DNA of 64,000 nt from an uncultured Roseibium sp. (GCF_947499295.1 NZ_CANMNP010000001.1:62001-126000), one strand, 5' to 3'; numbered from the stretch's first letter, positions 17,429 to 26,749 are shown. Program-made: numbers and translations. Notes: generated by a model from the letters alone, not told the origin.

Positions 17429-18362
17429 CGCTCCAGCCGCTTTCCAATGGCGGAGCCTGCTCAAAGCGATCGGCGGGCCGGATCAGATCCGGCTCACCGA
17501 AATTCATAATTATGTTCAGACGCTGATCGGCCATGGGATCGCCTGTGAGGTTCGGGTCTTCCGGCGCGACAGAAAGCTGAACTCCGCGATGTGTCGTCTC
17601 TATCTGGCCGAAGTCTGCTATCGCTTGCCTGAAAGCGCGGGGCACGGTCCATCCGTAGCGACTGGACAGAGCATCAATCACCAACCAGACCGCATTCAGA
17701 CCTATTTGCTTCTGTTTTGGATCTTCGACTACGAGTTTGAGGCGCAGATAGTCGATCTGCTCCTCAGAGGGGCCTCGCAAAAGGAAAAATAGTGTCGTTG
17801 ATCCGAAATCCACGCTGGGTGTGGTCAAGGGAACGAGGTCGGATGCGCATTGCCATCGCCCCCGCTGAAACGGAGCTTTTTTCCAGCCTGGATTTTCTAG
17901 GCCCAGCGCCTTCAATTCCGCACAGAGGGCATCCGGCTTGCCGAGAAAACTTCTTTTCAATTCCGCGGCTAGTTCTGGAGATCTGTTGAGCAAAACAGAC
18001 CTCATGTCTGGGTCAAACGGCTGGAGCGGATCGCCGAACGCTAGCGCATGTTCATTCAGTTCAATGAGCTGGCGATCGCTGGAACTCAAAAACAGCGCGC
18101 CGACCGCGAATCCGGCGGTTAAAAGGGCCAACGTCCCCCAGACATAGTAAGGCGTAACAAAAGGTCGATGTTTTTGCTTTGATCCCTGTTTGCGATCCTG
18201 AGCAGATTTTTCTTTTTCAAAAAGACTACTGGCAGGTTCAGCCCATCGCGGTCCCGTCGCACCTTGAAACCCACTCGTCCCGATGCGTTTTTTTGGTCGG
18301 ACCTTTTGGCGGATCGCCTGGCTACTCAAAAGTTGCCTTATCTTGTTTCCAAAGCCAGACAT
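17397..18362 (-). CDS. Single-pass membrane protein of unknown function
   Basis: A 321-residue protein I do not recognise with certainty. The N-terminal 65 residues are basic and polar, then one transmembrane helix (YYVWGTLALLTAGFAVGALF, about residues 72-92), then a soluble part of about 225 residues, probably periplasmic, with two cysteines (one in DALCAEL and one in RWQCASD). It may match a Hyphomicrobiales DUF family (DUF6030 comes to mind, from memory). It overlaps the pirin gene tail to tail by 32 bp, with the overlap coding its C-terminal GWSVRGPDDPEAE. Confidence 0.65.
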   Translation of the reverse strand: MSGFGNKIRQLLSSQAIRQKVRPKKRIGTSGFQGATGPRWAEPASSLFEKEKSAQDRKQGSKQKHRPFVTPYYVWGTLALLTAGFAVGALFLSSSDRQLIELNEHALAFGDPLQPFDPDMRSVLLNRSPELAAELKRSFLGKPDALCAELKALGLENPGWKKAPFQRGRWQCASDLVPLTTPSVDFGSTTLFFLLRGPSEEQIDYLRLKLVVEDPKQKQIGLNAVWLVIDALSSRYGWTVPRAFRQAIADFGQIETTHRGVQLSVAPEDPNLTGDPMADQRLNIIMNFGEPDLIRPADRFEQAPPLESGWSVRGPDDPEAE

Positions 18363-18803
18363 TCAATCCCGCGCGTGTCATCCACTACAAAACCGGCACA
18401 AAACCGAGCTTTTATTGAACCAAAGCCTTGAAAACACAACCTGATCCCTGTCATTTAGGATCCAACTTCAAGATTTTGCATTCGCAATCTCCACGCTGGA
18501 CCGGCAATCCATCCATCAAACCGATGCAACGAGACAAAAATGCAGTCCCTTTCAGACGAAGAGCATGAACCGCGTCATGAGACATTTGCAACCAACAAGC
18601 CACTCAAATGACTGGAATTGACAAATGGAACTTCCAGCGATGTCAGTGCACGCATCAATTCCGGTTTTTTGGTGACGCATTCCACCAATGCATATCGGAA
18701 ACAGCTAAGCCGGTGTTCAAGCATAAGAGCAACGGCAAATAGAAAAATGAAATGAAAGTTGGCTAAATGGCCGCTTTCGAACTACCGAAACGGACGGATT
18801 GAC
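18363..18803. other. Gene-free interval between divergent genes
   Basis: This 441-bp interval holds no open frame with coding character. One small inverted repeat is present, TTGGTG-N8-CACCAA (18669-18688), about 115 bp before the ROK gene; it could be an operator. Nothing else is recognised. Confidence 0.45.
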
Positions 18804-19697
18804 ATGCGGCTTGGGATCGACTGGGGTGGCACAAAAATCGAAATCATCGCCCTTTCCAATGAAGGCGACGAGATATTCCGCAAGCGTGTCGACACACCTC
18901 GCGATGACTATCAGGGGTGCCTTGACGCTGTAAAATTTTTGGTTGATGCAGCCGAGGGTGAAACCGGCCAGACGGGCACTCTTGGTCTTGGCATACCTGG
19001 TTCACTCTCTCCAAAGACGGGTCTGGTAAAGAACGCCAACTCTACCTGGATGAACGGCATGCCGCTGGACAAGGATCTTGAGCGCCATCTCGGACGAAAA
19101 GTCCGCATTCAGAACGACGCCAATTGCCTCGCTGTTTCCGAGGCAACCGATGGCGCCGGCGCAGGAGCACATGTTGTGCACGCCATTATCATCGGAACAG
19201 GCTGTGGCTCTGGTATCGCCATTGACCGAACAGCCCATCGCGGCGCAAACGGTATTGGCGGTGAATGGGGTGGCATCACGGTTCCCTGGCTGAAACCAGA
19301 CGAGTTCCCGGGGCCGGATAGCTGGATCGGGCATAAGGGCGTTATAGACCGCTGGTGTTCGGGAACCGGTTTTCAACTCGATTACAAGGAAAAATCCGGG
19401 AAAGGCCTCAAGGGTCACGAAATCATGGATTTGAAGCGCCAGGGTGACGAGACCGCGTGCGTTGTCTATGCCGACTATGTCAGTCGCCTGGCGCGGAGCC
19501 TTGCCATGTCCGCCAATTTACTGGATCCGGATGTATTTGTTCTCGGAGGTGGCATGTCCAATATCAGCGAACTCTATGAGGATCTGCCGCCGGCGGTCGC
19601 GCCCTACATCTTTTCCGACACTTTCGACACTCCAATCCGCAAAGCGGTTCACGGAGACAGTTCAGGTGTTCGAGGTGCCGCCTGGTTGTGGGGTTGA
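18804..19697 (+). CDS. ROK-family sugar kinase with degenerate zinc site
   Basis: A 297-residue sugar kinase of the ROK family, closest in pattern to fructokinase Mak. The phosphate loop is GIDWGGTKIE at the N-terminus, the catalytic aspartate is D105 in QNDANCLAVSEA, and GTGCGSGIA binds ATP. The canonical ROK zinc site (a His after GEWG, then CxCGxxGC) is absent: GEWGG has Gly for the His, and PGPDSWIGHKGVID has Ser, Ile and Val for the three cysteines. The start at 18804 gives MRLGIDWGG, as usual. Its 3' end overlaps the convergent methyltransferase gene by 49 bp. Confidence 0.9.
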   Translation: MRLGIDWGGTKIEIIALSNEGDEIFRKRVDTPRDDYQGCLDAVKFLVDAAEGETGQTGTLGLGIPGSLSPKTGLVKNANSTWMNGMPLDKDLERHLGRKVRIQNDANCLAVSEATDGAGAGAHVVHAIIIGTGCGSGIAIDRTAHRGANGIGGEWGGITVPWLKPDEFPGPDSWIGHKGVIDRWCSGTGFQLDYKEKSGKGLKGHEIMDLKRQGDETACVVYADYVSRLARSLAMSANLLDPDVFVLGGGMSNISELYEDLPPAVAPYIFSDTFDTPIRKAVHGDSSGVRGAAWLWG

Positions 19698-20593
19698 GGC
19701 CGCCAGAACCGCAGCAACTGCATGATCTTGGATTTTGTCGGCCGTAGTTCCTTTTCGATGGCTTCCTGTACGTTCTTGGAACTGTCGCTGAAGTGTTTCT
19801 CGATGAGATCCTGGTCGATCTTACTACCGACTTTGAACAGGTAGCCATCACTGCTGTTGTGTTTGACGAGTTCACAGCCGAGACCCGCCATCAAACCTAT
19901 AAAGGAATCGTGCGTGAAATAGTATTTGTGCGCTATGTGGAAGTGCTGCAACCATTGGCGCGCGCGCTGCCGGTCGATGATGGGCGTCGCAACGTATAGC
20001 AGACCACCGGGCCTACAGCAGTCCTGAATGATTTCCTTCATCTCAACAACCGGGTCGATCATATGTTCAATCACGTGTGAGACAACTACGAGATCGTATT
20101 GGTTCGCCTTGTCATACGGAAGAATGCCATTGTCATAGGCAAATTGGCTATACTTTCCCTCTACCTCATGCAGTGAAACCACCTTGCCCTTTTCAAGGAA
20201 ACCGACAGTGCGGCCGCCTGCCCCGCCACCAAAATCGAGGACAGTTTCGAATTCCGGCATCAGGTCTGCAAAAAAGGGTACAATGGTTCTGTCGTTCTGA
20301 TCATTGAAAAGCTGCTCGGGCCTCTTGTCGCTGCGCTTTACGTCTCCATAAACCTGGCCATAGTAATAAGCCGCTGTTTCGCGTGTGAAATAGGGGTTCG
20401 CGCGCAACGTACCGCATCTGGAGCAAGCCACGATCGGCAGGAAATTTCGATGCCTGGAAACAGTTGAGATCACGATGGATTCACTGCTGCCACAGATGCA
20501 TTTCGTGAACTCGAATGTATGCTTTTCGATGTCGGGGAATTCGTTGAATTCTTCCCGGAACTTGTAGTTCGTTTTGTTGATATCAAAAAGCAT
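19649..20593 (-). CDS. Class I SAM-dependent methyltransferase with N-terminal zinc ribbon
   Basis: A 314-residue protein. Residues 30-62 hold paired cysteines (CICGSSES, then CSRCGTLRANPYF), which suggests a zinc ribbon. A Rossmann methyltransferase follows with motif I VLDFGGGAGGRTVGFLE and a post-motif segment YDLVVVSHVIEHMIDP, then CRPGGLLYVATP. This layout is seen in methyltransferases acting on sugars or polysaccharide precursors, but the substrate is unknown. The C-terminal 60 residues are charged and low in conservation. It converges on the ROK kinase with a 49-bp overlap. Confidence 0.85.
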   Translation of the reverse strand: MLFDINKTNYKFREEFNEFPDIEKHTFEFTKCICGSSESIVISTVSRHRNFLPIVACSRCGTLRANPYFTRETAAYYYGQVYGDVKRSDKRPEQLFNDQNDRTIVPFFADLMPEFETVLDFGGGAGGRTVGFLEKGKVVSLHEVEGKYSQFAYDNGILPYDKANQYDLVVVSHVIEHMIDPVVEMKEIIQDCCRPGGLLYVATPIIDRQRARQWLQHFHIAHKYYFTHDSFIGLMAGLGCELVKHNSSDGYLFKVGSKIDQDLIEKHFSDSSKNVQEAIEKELRPTKSKIMQLLRFWRPQPHNQAAPRTPELSP

Positions 20594-20717
20594 TTACCGC
20601 GGCTCTTGGCTGGTGGAAGGGGGCTGCTGGTATCTGAGGATAGAAGCACCTGTCAACCTAGATGGCGCTTCTATCCTGCTTTGACAATTGCGGCCACAAC
20701 GCAACAGTTGTGGCTTT

Positions 20718-21719
20718 TCAGTGTCTGTTTCGACCAATTGTGACAAGCACAATCCCAACTCCAACGGCGACTACAGCAGCCAGCTTTTCGGCGTTCGGAA
20801 TTTCTCCAAAGACGAGAAATCCAAGACCGAGTCCTACAACGGCTGCAACAGATCCGATCTGGCTGAGATAGACAGGTCCTGCGGTCTGCTGTAGCCGGAA
20901 ATAAAGCCCGTATTGAAGCGAAAAGATGGCGGCCTGGGCTGCCAGTAGCACACCTGCATTCTCACTCCAGCTTCCAAGTGTAAATGGAACGCCGAAAAAG
21001 AGGTTGAAAACCGCCAGCGCAACAAAACCGACCGCCATCATGCCGAGCGCAAGGTCGACCGGTTTGGCCCCGGCAGGCCACTTCAGCGTTCTGTAAATGT
21101 TACCGGTTGCCAGAAAGATCGGAATAGTCAACGCAAATAAAGACCAAAAGGACGCTTCGACACTCAGATTTTTGCCAGACACTGCCAGAAGAATACCACC
21201 AGCCAAACCAAACAGAACACCGGTCCCCCTGAGCTTCTGGAATTTTTCAATCCGCAGAACTACGGCGAATGCGTAAGTCAGTACGAGAGGAAAGGCAAAA
21301 CTCAGGGATACAAAGCCAGCGCCTACCTTGGGTGCCGCCACCACCGCGATCATGTTCGGAATGATGAACAATATCCCGCTTACAAGGAGATATGGCGCCA
21401 ACTGAGAGAATGCAGCACCATTTCCTGCGTGCTCAGGACCTGGCCTGTCGGTTGCAAACACTCTGGTCAACGTGAAAAGACCAATGGCTCCACCAAGAAT
21501 CGACCATTGCAGTAGTGCCAAAGGATGCCAACCAAACTCTGGTGCCGCCTTTGCAATGATTGTCGAAACTGCAAGAAAGCTTCCGACGATCAATAGCAGC
21601 ACGAGAGGTTGCTCGGGACTTTTGATCCCCAAGCGTCCAAAAGGCCATTCGTTTTCTTCGACATTTGGCTCGGCCGAGATCGGCTCAGGTCTCAGTACCT
21701 TTTTCATCTGGAATTCCAT
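20718..21719 (-). CDS. DMT superfamily (EamA-type) inner-membrane transporter
   Basis: A 333-residue protein with about ten transmembrane helices in two halves, as in drug/metabolite transporters, after a hydrophilic N-terminus of some 35 residues. The substrate cannot be told. Two start ATGs exist: 21719 (MEFQMKK) and 21707 (MKKVLRPEP); neither has a clear ribosome site. It is divergent from a MarR regulator, and the intergenic region holds an operator-like array and a hairpin that ends just before the first ATG, so MarR control of this transporter is likely. Confidence 0.85.
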   Translation of the reverse strand: MEFQMKKVLRPEPISAEPNVEENEWPFGRLGIKSPEQPLVLLLIVGSFLAVSTIIAKAAPEFGWHPLALLQWSILGGAIGLFTLTRVFATDRPGPEHAGNGAAFSQLAPYLLVSGILFIIPNMIAVVAAPKVGAGFVSLSFAFPLVLTYAFAVVLRIEKFQKLRGTGVLFGLAGGILLAVSGKNLSVEASFWSLFALTIPIFLATGNIYRTLKWPAGAKPVDLALGMMAVGFVALAVFNLFFGVPFTLGSWSENAGVLLAAQAAIFSLQYGLYFRLQQTAGPVYLSQIGSVAAVVGLGLGFLVFGEIPNAEKLAAVVAVGVGIVLVTIGRNRH

Positions 21720-21720
21720 T

Positions 21721-21760
21721 CTTGTTCACTCGCTGCAGACACGTCTGCTGCACGAACAAG
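21721..21760. promoter_or_regulatory. Nested inverted repeat at the 5' end of the DMT transporter gene
   Basis: CTTGTTC (21721-21727) pairs with GAACAAG (21754-21760), and inside it GCAGAC (21735-21740) pairs with GTCTGC (21743-21748). In the minus-strand transcript this hairpin ends 1 nt before the first ATG of the transporter gene, so it could cover the ribosome site or act as a DNA operator. Confidence 0.45.
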
Positions 21761-21783
21761 AAGTAGCATTTTTTATCTTTATT

Positions 21784-21811
21784 TCAAGATACTTGATTTC
21801 AAGATTCTTGA
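21784..21811. promoter_or_regulatory. Tandem palindrome array, probable MarR operator
   Basis: Two palindromes, TCAAG-ATA-CTTGA (21784-21796) and TCAAG-ATT-CTTGA (21799-21811), lie 15 bp centre to centre. Read across their junction they form another near-palindrome, ATACTTGATTTCAAGAT, which has the size and look of many MarR-family sites. The array lies between the divergent transporter and marR-like genes. Confidence 0.6.
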
Positions 21812-21938
21812 CGTTTGTTGACTTCACCCTGATAACACTGGAGAATTTCAACCTGACGATACGGCCCAACGCACTGCCTATGAGTTTTGTTCACTCGAGT
21901 GCCGATATCAAAATAGTCCGCCAGACAAGGTTCTTCTG

Positions 21939-22514
21939 ATGACGTCTCAATCCGACACACCGTCAAAATCGAGTTCTCACTTGTTTGGCGATCCTGCAGA
22001 CCTCTTGGTCGACAGGGCAGAGCGTGCCCAAAAACAATGGCAGAAGGAGATGCCTGAAGTCGCAGACCGCTTGTCACCGATGGTGCTGCTTGGCAGACTC
22101 AGCGAATCTGCGCAGCTCATGAGCCAAAACTATCTCGCGCCCGCCTATGCAGATATTGGCCTCAAAACCGGCGAGTTTGACGTTCTGGCAACCCTGGTGC
22201 GCTCCGGCCCGCCATACAAACTGACACCAACGGAACTCTACCGCACCACCATGATGAGCTCTGGCGGCATGACCGCTCGAATAGACAAGTTGGAAAAGGG
22301 GGGCCTAGTTGAAAGGTGCCCTCACCCGGAAGACAGGCGCGCTCTTACGGTCTGTCTGACGGAAAAAGGCCTCAACTTGATCAAAGGCAAGATACCCGAC
22401 TATGTCGACATGCAACATCAGGCTGTAGATGGTCTGACGAAACAAGAGCAGCAACAGCTTTCGGGGTTGCTTGAAAAACTCATTCGGACCGCAAACGAAA
22501 AGAAAGCGCCCTGA
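21939..22514 (+). CDS. MarR-family transcriptional regulator
   Basis: A 191-residue winged-helix regulator with the MarR core at about residues 45-180. It contains LKTGEFDVLATLVRSGPPYKLTPTELYRTTMMSSGGMTARIDKLEKGGLVERCPHPEDRRALTVCLT, quoted here only as landmarks: the DNA-recognition helix is near SSGGMTARIDKLE and the wing is PEDRRALTV. An N-terminal extension of about 40 residues is longer than usual. One cysteine lies just before the wing (ERCPHPEDRR). It is divergent from the DMT transporter and probably represses it and itself through the 21784-21811 array. Confidence 0.9.
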   Translation: MTSQSDTPSKSSSHLFGDPADLLVDRAERAQKQWQKEMPEVADRLSPMVLLGRLSESAQLMSQNYLAPAYADIGLKTGEFDVLATLVRSGPPYKLTPTELYRTTMMSSGGMTARIDKLEKGGLVERCPHPEDRRALTVCLTEKGLNLIKGKIPDYVDMQHQAVDGLTKQEQQQLSGLLEKLIRTANEKKAP

Positions 22515-22654
22515 CCTGTCTTTCAGCGACACAAACTCACAGAGCAAAAAAACGTTCTGTCAGTTGGATGAGCAACTACAATTGAATTCAAGAACCGTTG
22601 AATTGCAATTCTGACGCCAATCACCGACTTTCATGATCTTCAATTCCCGGATGA

Positions 22655-23431
22655 ATGGAAACGAAAATGGTAAAATGGCTCGCCGGTATTCTGACCTCAA
22701 TGTTACTGGTCTTCCCAGCAACGGCACAGGAAGAAATTCAGATTCGTGATATCGAGAAGGGAACTGGCGAAGAAGCAAATGTCGGAGAGACGGTGGTGGT
22801 ACACTACACCGGTTGGCTCATGGACGGTACAAAGTTCGATTCCAGTCTCGACCGAGGCACCCCCTTTTCGTTCACCCTAGGCGAACGGCGAGTGATCCCT
22901 GGATGGGAAAAGGGTGTGGAAGGTATGCAGGTCGGCGGCAAGCGAGAGCTGATCATTCCACCCGAAATGGGCTATGGCGCACAAGGTGCTGGCGGTGTCA
23001 TTCCGCCAAATGCGACTTTGAAATTTGAAATCGAACTGCTTGAAGTCAAAGCCAAGAAATTTTCCGATCTCAACAATGAAGATCTGAAAGGCAAACTGGC
23101 CGCTGGAACCACGGTCATTGATATCCGCAGGCCAGAGGAGTGGCAGCAAACGGGCGTCATTCCCGGAAGTCATTTGCTGACGTTTTTCGATGCAAGTGGC
23201 AACGTGAACCCGGCTTTTGGAGCAGAGCTTCAAAAACTGGTTGCCGGACCTTCGGAGGAAGTCGTTTTCATTTGCCGCACTGGCCGGCGCAGTCAGGTGC
23301 TGTCTGAATATCTGAGTGGTCAAGCCGGCTTTACAAAGGTCGCCAATGTAAAAGACGGCATCTTGAGCTGGATCGATCAAGGCGGTGAAGTTACAAAGGC
23401 CTCCCTGCCGGACAATTGCTGGCTCTGCTGA
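22655..23431 (+). CDS. Exported FKBP-type prolyl isomerase fused to a rhodanese domain
   Basis: A 258-residue secreted fusion. Residues 1-24 are a signal peptide (cleavage after PATA-Q). Residues 30-131 form an FKBP prolyl isomerase domain (VVHYTGWLMDGTKFDSS and GEGMQVGGKRELIIPP-like landmarks). Residues 140-248 form a rhodanese domain with the active cysteine C207 in FICRTGRRS. The last residues, CWLC, form a CXXC pair (C255, C258). A start at 22667 is an alternative, and neither start has a strong ribosome site. In the periplasm it may help folding and handle sulfur or thiols; the substrate is unknown. It stands alone between marR and a convergent deaminase gene. Confidence 0.88.
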   Translation: METKMVKWLAGILTSMLLVFPATAQEEIQIRDIEKGTGEEANVGETVVVHYTGWLMDGTKFDSSLDRGTPFSFTLGERRVIPGWEKGVEGMQVGGKRELIIPPEMGYGAQGAGGVIPPNATLKFEIELLEVKAKKFSDLNNEDLKGKLAAGTTVIDIRRPEEWQQTGVIPGSHLLTFFDASGNVNPAFGAELQKLVAGPSEEVVFICRTGRRSQVLSEYLSGQAGFTKVANVKDGILSWIDQGGEVTKASLPDNCWLC

Positions 23432-23534
23432 CCGACCTAAAGTGCTCTTCCGTCAGTGATCGATTAGAAACATTCGTTGTTGAACACTGCCGACCTTTGA
23501 CGAACAATCATTCTTGTTCATACGCTGACCCAGA

Positions 23535-24956
23535 TCATAGGTCTGATGCCAGCTCAAGGCTGAGGCGATTGTGCTGATTGATGATGGGCACCATGTCCAT
23601 GGTGACGATTGCACCGTCTTCCACCACAACTCTACCATTGACAACCGTCGTTTTTGCCGACTGCGGAGCACAGAAGACGACTGCTGCAACCGGGTCATGC
23701 AGAGCACCGGCAAAATGTAAGGAATTCAAATCCAGAGTGAAGAAATCCGCGCATTTCCCAACCTCCAACGAGCCGATATCATTCCTCCCCAGAACGGAAG
23801 CGCCACCAATGGTCGCAAGTTCGAGTGCTTCGCGCGCAGTCATCCACTCATTCTCACGCAGGGGATGTGCAACCGGTAACAGAGCGTGCTTGCGCGGCCC
23901 TTCCGGTGGCATCAGGCCCAGCTGCAGCCGCGCCAGAAGCATGGCCTGGCGAACTTCCATCAACATATTGGATCCGTCATTACTTGCAGATCCGTCGACC
24001 CCAAGCCCAACCCGGACCCCGGCGGCCATGTACTTCTTGACGGGCGCTATTCCGGAAGCAAGGCGCATATTGGAACAAGGGCAATGAGCAGCTCCACACC
24101 CTGTCGCCGCAAATAGCCGTATTTCATCATCGTCCACGTGAATGGCATGCGCGAACCAGACATCCGGTCCGGTCCAATCAAGTCCCTCCATCCATTCCAC
24201 GGGACGTTTGCCGAAGCGTTCGAGCGTGTAACGCTCTTCATCCAGCGTCTCACAAAGGTGAGTGTGCAACATCACGCCTTTGTCTCTGGCAAGGCGGGCA
24301 CTTTCGCGCAATAGATTTTCAGAAACGGAAAATGGTGAACACGGAGCCACAACAATGCGTGTCATCGCACCATGTGACGCATCATGATACCTGTCGATTA
24401 CCCGAACCGTGTCGGCAAGGATTTCGTCTTCATTCTCAACGCAATCATCTGGCGGAAGTCCGCCCTGGCTCTCCCCCAGCGACATAGACCCTCGGCTGGC
24501 ATGGAAACGCACACCAAGATCGTTCGCTGCTTCAATCTGGTAGTCAACTTTGTTGCCGCTTTGAAAAAGATAGGTGTGGTCGAACACAGTCGTGCACCCC
24601 GACAAAGCCAACTCCGCCAGGCCGACCAACGTACTGGTGCGTGAAGCCTCCGGATCTGTTTTCGCCCAAATCCGGTAATGCGCCTGAAGCCAGGGAAACA
24701 AATTGTTGTTTTGAGCCGCTGGAAGATTGCGCGTCAGCGTCTGGTTGAGATGATGATGTGTATTCACAAAACCGGGCAACACGATTTGACCGGTCGCATC
24801 AATAACCTTGTCCGCTGTTTCTGGAAGGTCTTCGGTCGGACCGACAGCTTTCAGAATGCCATCTTCTGCATACAGGCCAGCGCCCCTAATTTCACGGCGC
24901 TCTGCGTCCATGGTGACGAGCATGTCGGCATTTTTCAAAAGCAGTGTTCGGACCAT
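23535..24956 (-). CDS. Amidohydrolase, probable 8-oxoguanine deaminase
   Basis: A 473-residue zinc amidohydrolase of the AtzA/guanine-deaminase-like branch. Metal ligands are seen in NTHHHLNQTL, HTHLCET, FAHAIHVDDDE and GLGVDGSASND. The segment LTRNLPAAQNNNLFPWLQAHY is, from memory, characteristic of 8-oxoguanine deaminase, which turns 8-oxoguanine into uric acid. Other aromatic-amine deaminases remain possible. I chose the ATG at 24956 (MVRTLLLKNADML) because the longer frame begins with an unsupported TTG. Upstream is sthA on the same strand, after a 114-bp gap. Confidence 0.82.
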   Translation of the reverse strand: MVRTLLLKNADMLVTMDAERREIRGAGLYAEDGILKAVGPTEDLPETADKVIDATGQIVLPGFVNTHHHLNQTLTRNLPAAQNNNLFPWLQAHYRIWAKTDPEASRTSTLVGLAELALSGCTTVFDHTYLFQSGNKVDYQIEAANDLGVRFHASRGSMSLGESQGGLPPDDCVENEDEILADTVRVIDRYHDASHGAMTRIVVAPCSPFSVSENLLRESARLARDKGVMLHTHLCETLDEERYTLERFGKRPVEWMEGLDWTGPDVWFAHAIHVDDDEIRLFAATGCGAAHCPCSNMRLASGIAPVKKYMAAGVRVGLGVDGSASNDGSNMLMEVRQAMLLARLQLGLMPPEGPRKHALLPVAHPLRENEWMTAREALELATIGGASVLGRNDIGSLEVGKCADFFTLDLNSLHFAGALHDPVAAVVFCAPQSAKTTVVNGRVVVEDGAIVTMDMVPIINQHNRLSLELASDL

Positions 24957-25070
24957 GAAGAGCGACCGGATCGAATCGTTGTTGTCGTACAATTACGTAC
25001 AGCTTATTTGTCCAGCCGGTCTAAAGCTATTGATGAAATTGCGACGGTCACACGCTTTTCGAGGTGCCTC

Positions 25071-26471
25071 CTACTCCTCAAGCGGAGGCATGCGGTTCCA
25101 GGCATCCAGCGCGGCTATCTTGTAGGCTTCGGCAAGGGTTGGATAGTTGAAAGTGTTTTCAACGAAATATTCCAAAGTACCGCGCAGGTTCAGCACTGCC
25201 TGGCCAATGTGTACAAGCTCGGTTGCACCTTCCCCGACGATGTGACAACCGAGCAATCGCCGGGTCTTGAGCGAGAAGATCAACTTCAACATACCGGTAT
25301 CCAGGCCCATGATGTGCCCGCGAGACGTTTCCCTGAACCGTGCTACCCCGCACTCATAAGCAATGCCACGCTCTCGTATTTCTTCCTCAGTCATGCCCAC
25401 TGTCGAGATTTCCGGGACAGCATAAATGCCATAGGGGAAGTATTCCGGCGGATCGTAGGCGGTTTCGCCCAGTGCGTGACAGGCGGCAATGCGCCCCTGC
25501 TCCATGGACGTTGACGCAAGGCTCGGGAAGCCGATGACATCGCCGGCAGCAAAGATATGCGGTACCGATGTCTGAAATGTCATCGGGTCGACTTTCAGTC
25601 GGCCTCTGTGGTCGGTTTCTAGTCCACACGTGTCAAGAGACAATGCCGGTGTCGCTCCCATCCGGCCGGCTGCAAACAAAATGACATTAGATCGTATGCT
25701 GCGGCCACCTTCCAAGGTGATCTCACAGTCCGCAGTGCCGTGCTTTTCAATCTTTTGAACAGTCGCCCCAAAGCGCAACGCAATACCGCGGTCACGCAGC
25801 TGATGCGTGAAGTCGGCGACGAGTTCCTTGTCCAGGAAATCGAGCATTGTGTCCCGGGGTTCCACAAGGGTGACATGCACATCCAGGGCCGAGAAAATCG
25901 ACGCGTATTCAACACCGATCACACCTGCACCGATAACTGCTATCGATCTCGGCAGCTCATTCAGTTCAAGAATTTCGTCGCTATCGAGCACATACTCACC
26001 GTCGAAGGGCACGTAGTCCGGTCGAAATGGCTTGGTACCTACCGCGATGATGAATTTTTCGGCCTCAAAGGTGTGGACTTCTCCGGCCTCGCCCGTGACC
26101 TCGATTGTGTGCGGCCCGAGGAAGCGTGCCTCACCGCCGATCGTATCGACTTTGTTGCGGGCAAACTGATGCTCCAGAACTTCAACTTCATGATCGAGCG
26201 TGATGTGAAGTCTGGCCCGGAGATCATCGGCAGTCAGATCCTCTTTCACACGGTAGGAGCGACCGTAAAAGCCGCGTTCCCTCCAACCTGTCAGATTGAG
26301 CACAGTTTCTCGCAAGGTCTTGGAGGGAATTGTGCCCGTATGCACAGAGACGCCGCCGACCCTGCGACCGCGTTCGACGACCATAACGTCGCGGCCAAAT
26401 TTTGCCGCCTGGATCGCCGCCCTGCGTCCAGCAGGTCCGCTGCCGATCACGATAAGATCATACTTGTCCAT
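25071..26471 (-). CDS. sthA: Soluble pyridine nucleotide transhydrogenase
   Basis: A 466-residue FAD flavoprotein that exchanges reducing equivalents between NADPH and NAD. The FAD motif VIGSGPAGRRAA is at residues 6-17, the NAD(P) motif VIGAGVIGVEYAS is central, and a second FAD motif GRLKVDP...IFAAGDVIG follows. The redox-active CxxxxC of lipoamide dehydrogenases is missing: here GGVSVHTGTIPSK, as expected for SthA. The ATG at 26471 follows GAGGGGCACA and gives MDKYDLIVIG. It diverges from the trp leader region. Confidence 0.94.
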   Translation of the reverse strand: MDKYDLIVIGSGPAGRRAAIQAAKFGRDVMVVERGRRVGGVSVHTGTIPSKTLRETVLNLTGWRERGFYGRSYRVKEDLTADDLRARLHITLDHEVEVLEHQFARNKVDTIGGEARFLGPHTIEVTGEAGEVHTFEAEKFIIAVGTKPFRPDYVPFDGEYVLDSDEILELNELPRSIAVIGAGVIGVEYASIFSALDVHVTLVEPRDTMLDFLDKELVADFTHQLRDRGIALRFGATVQKIEKHGTADCEITLEGGRSIRSNVILFAAGRMGATPALSLDTCGLETDHRGRLKVDPMTFQTSVPHIFAAGDVIGFPSLASTSMEQGRIAACHALGETAYDPPEYFPYGIYAVPEISTVGMTEEEIRERGIAYECGVARFRETSRGHIMGLDTGMLKLIFSLKTRRLLGCHIVGEGATELVHIGQAVLNLRGTLEYFVENTFNYPTLAEAYKIAALDAWNRMPPLEE

Positions 26472-26749
26472 TGTGCCCCTCATTGCCGCATCCCACCACA
26501 CATTGCAGCGCAACAACGGCATCTGCAAGAAGGCGTCAAGATCGGATAGCGGAAAGTCGTGAATTGAGTGTTCGTTACGGTTCGCTTTGTTGCCGATCTG
26601 TTTGTCAGTTGAGCAAAATTGAAGAATTTGGGCGCTGGCTGGTTGACGATCCGGTCCAGCTCTTTGTCAGATTGCGACAATACACACATGCAAACGGCTA
26701 CGTTTCAGAGCAAGCTTGTTTTCATCATACCGGCGGGCCAACAAAGCCG

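Noticed and set aside
23502..23519. GAACAA-N6-TTGTTC inverted repeat between convergent genes
   Set aside because: Short, A/T-rich and without a T tract; could be chance.
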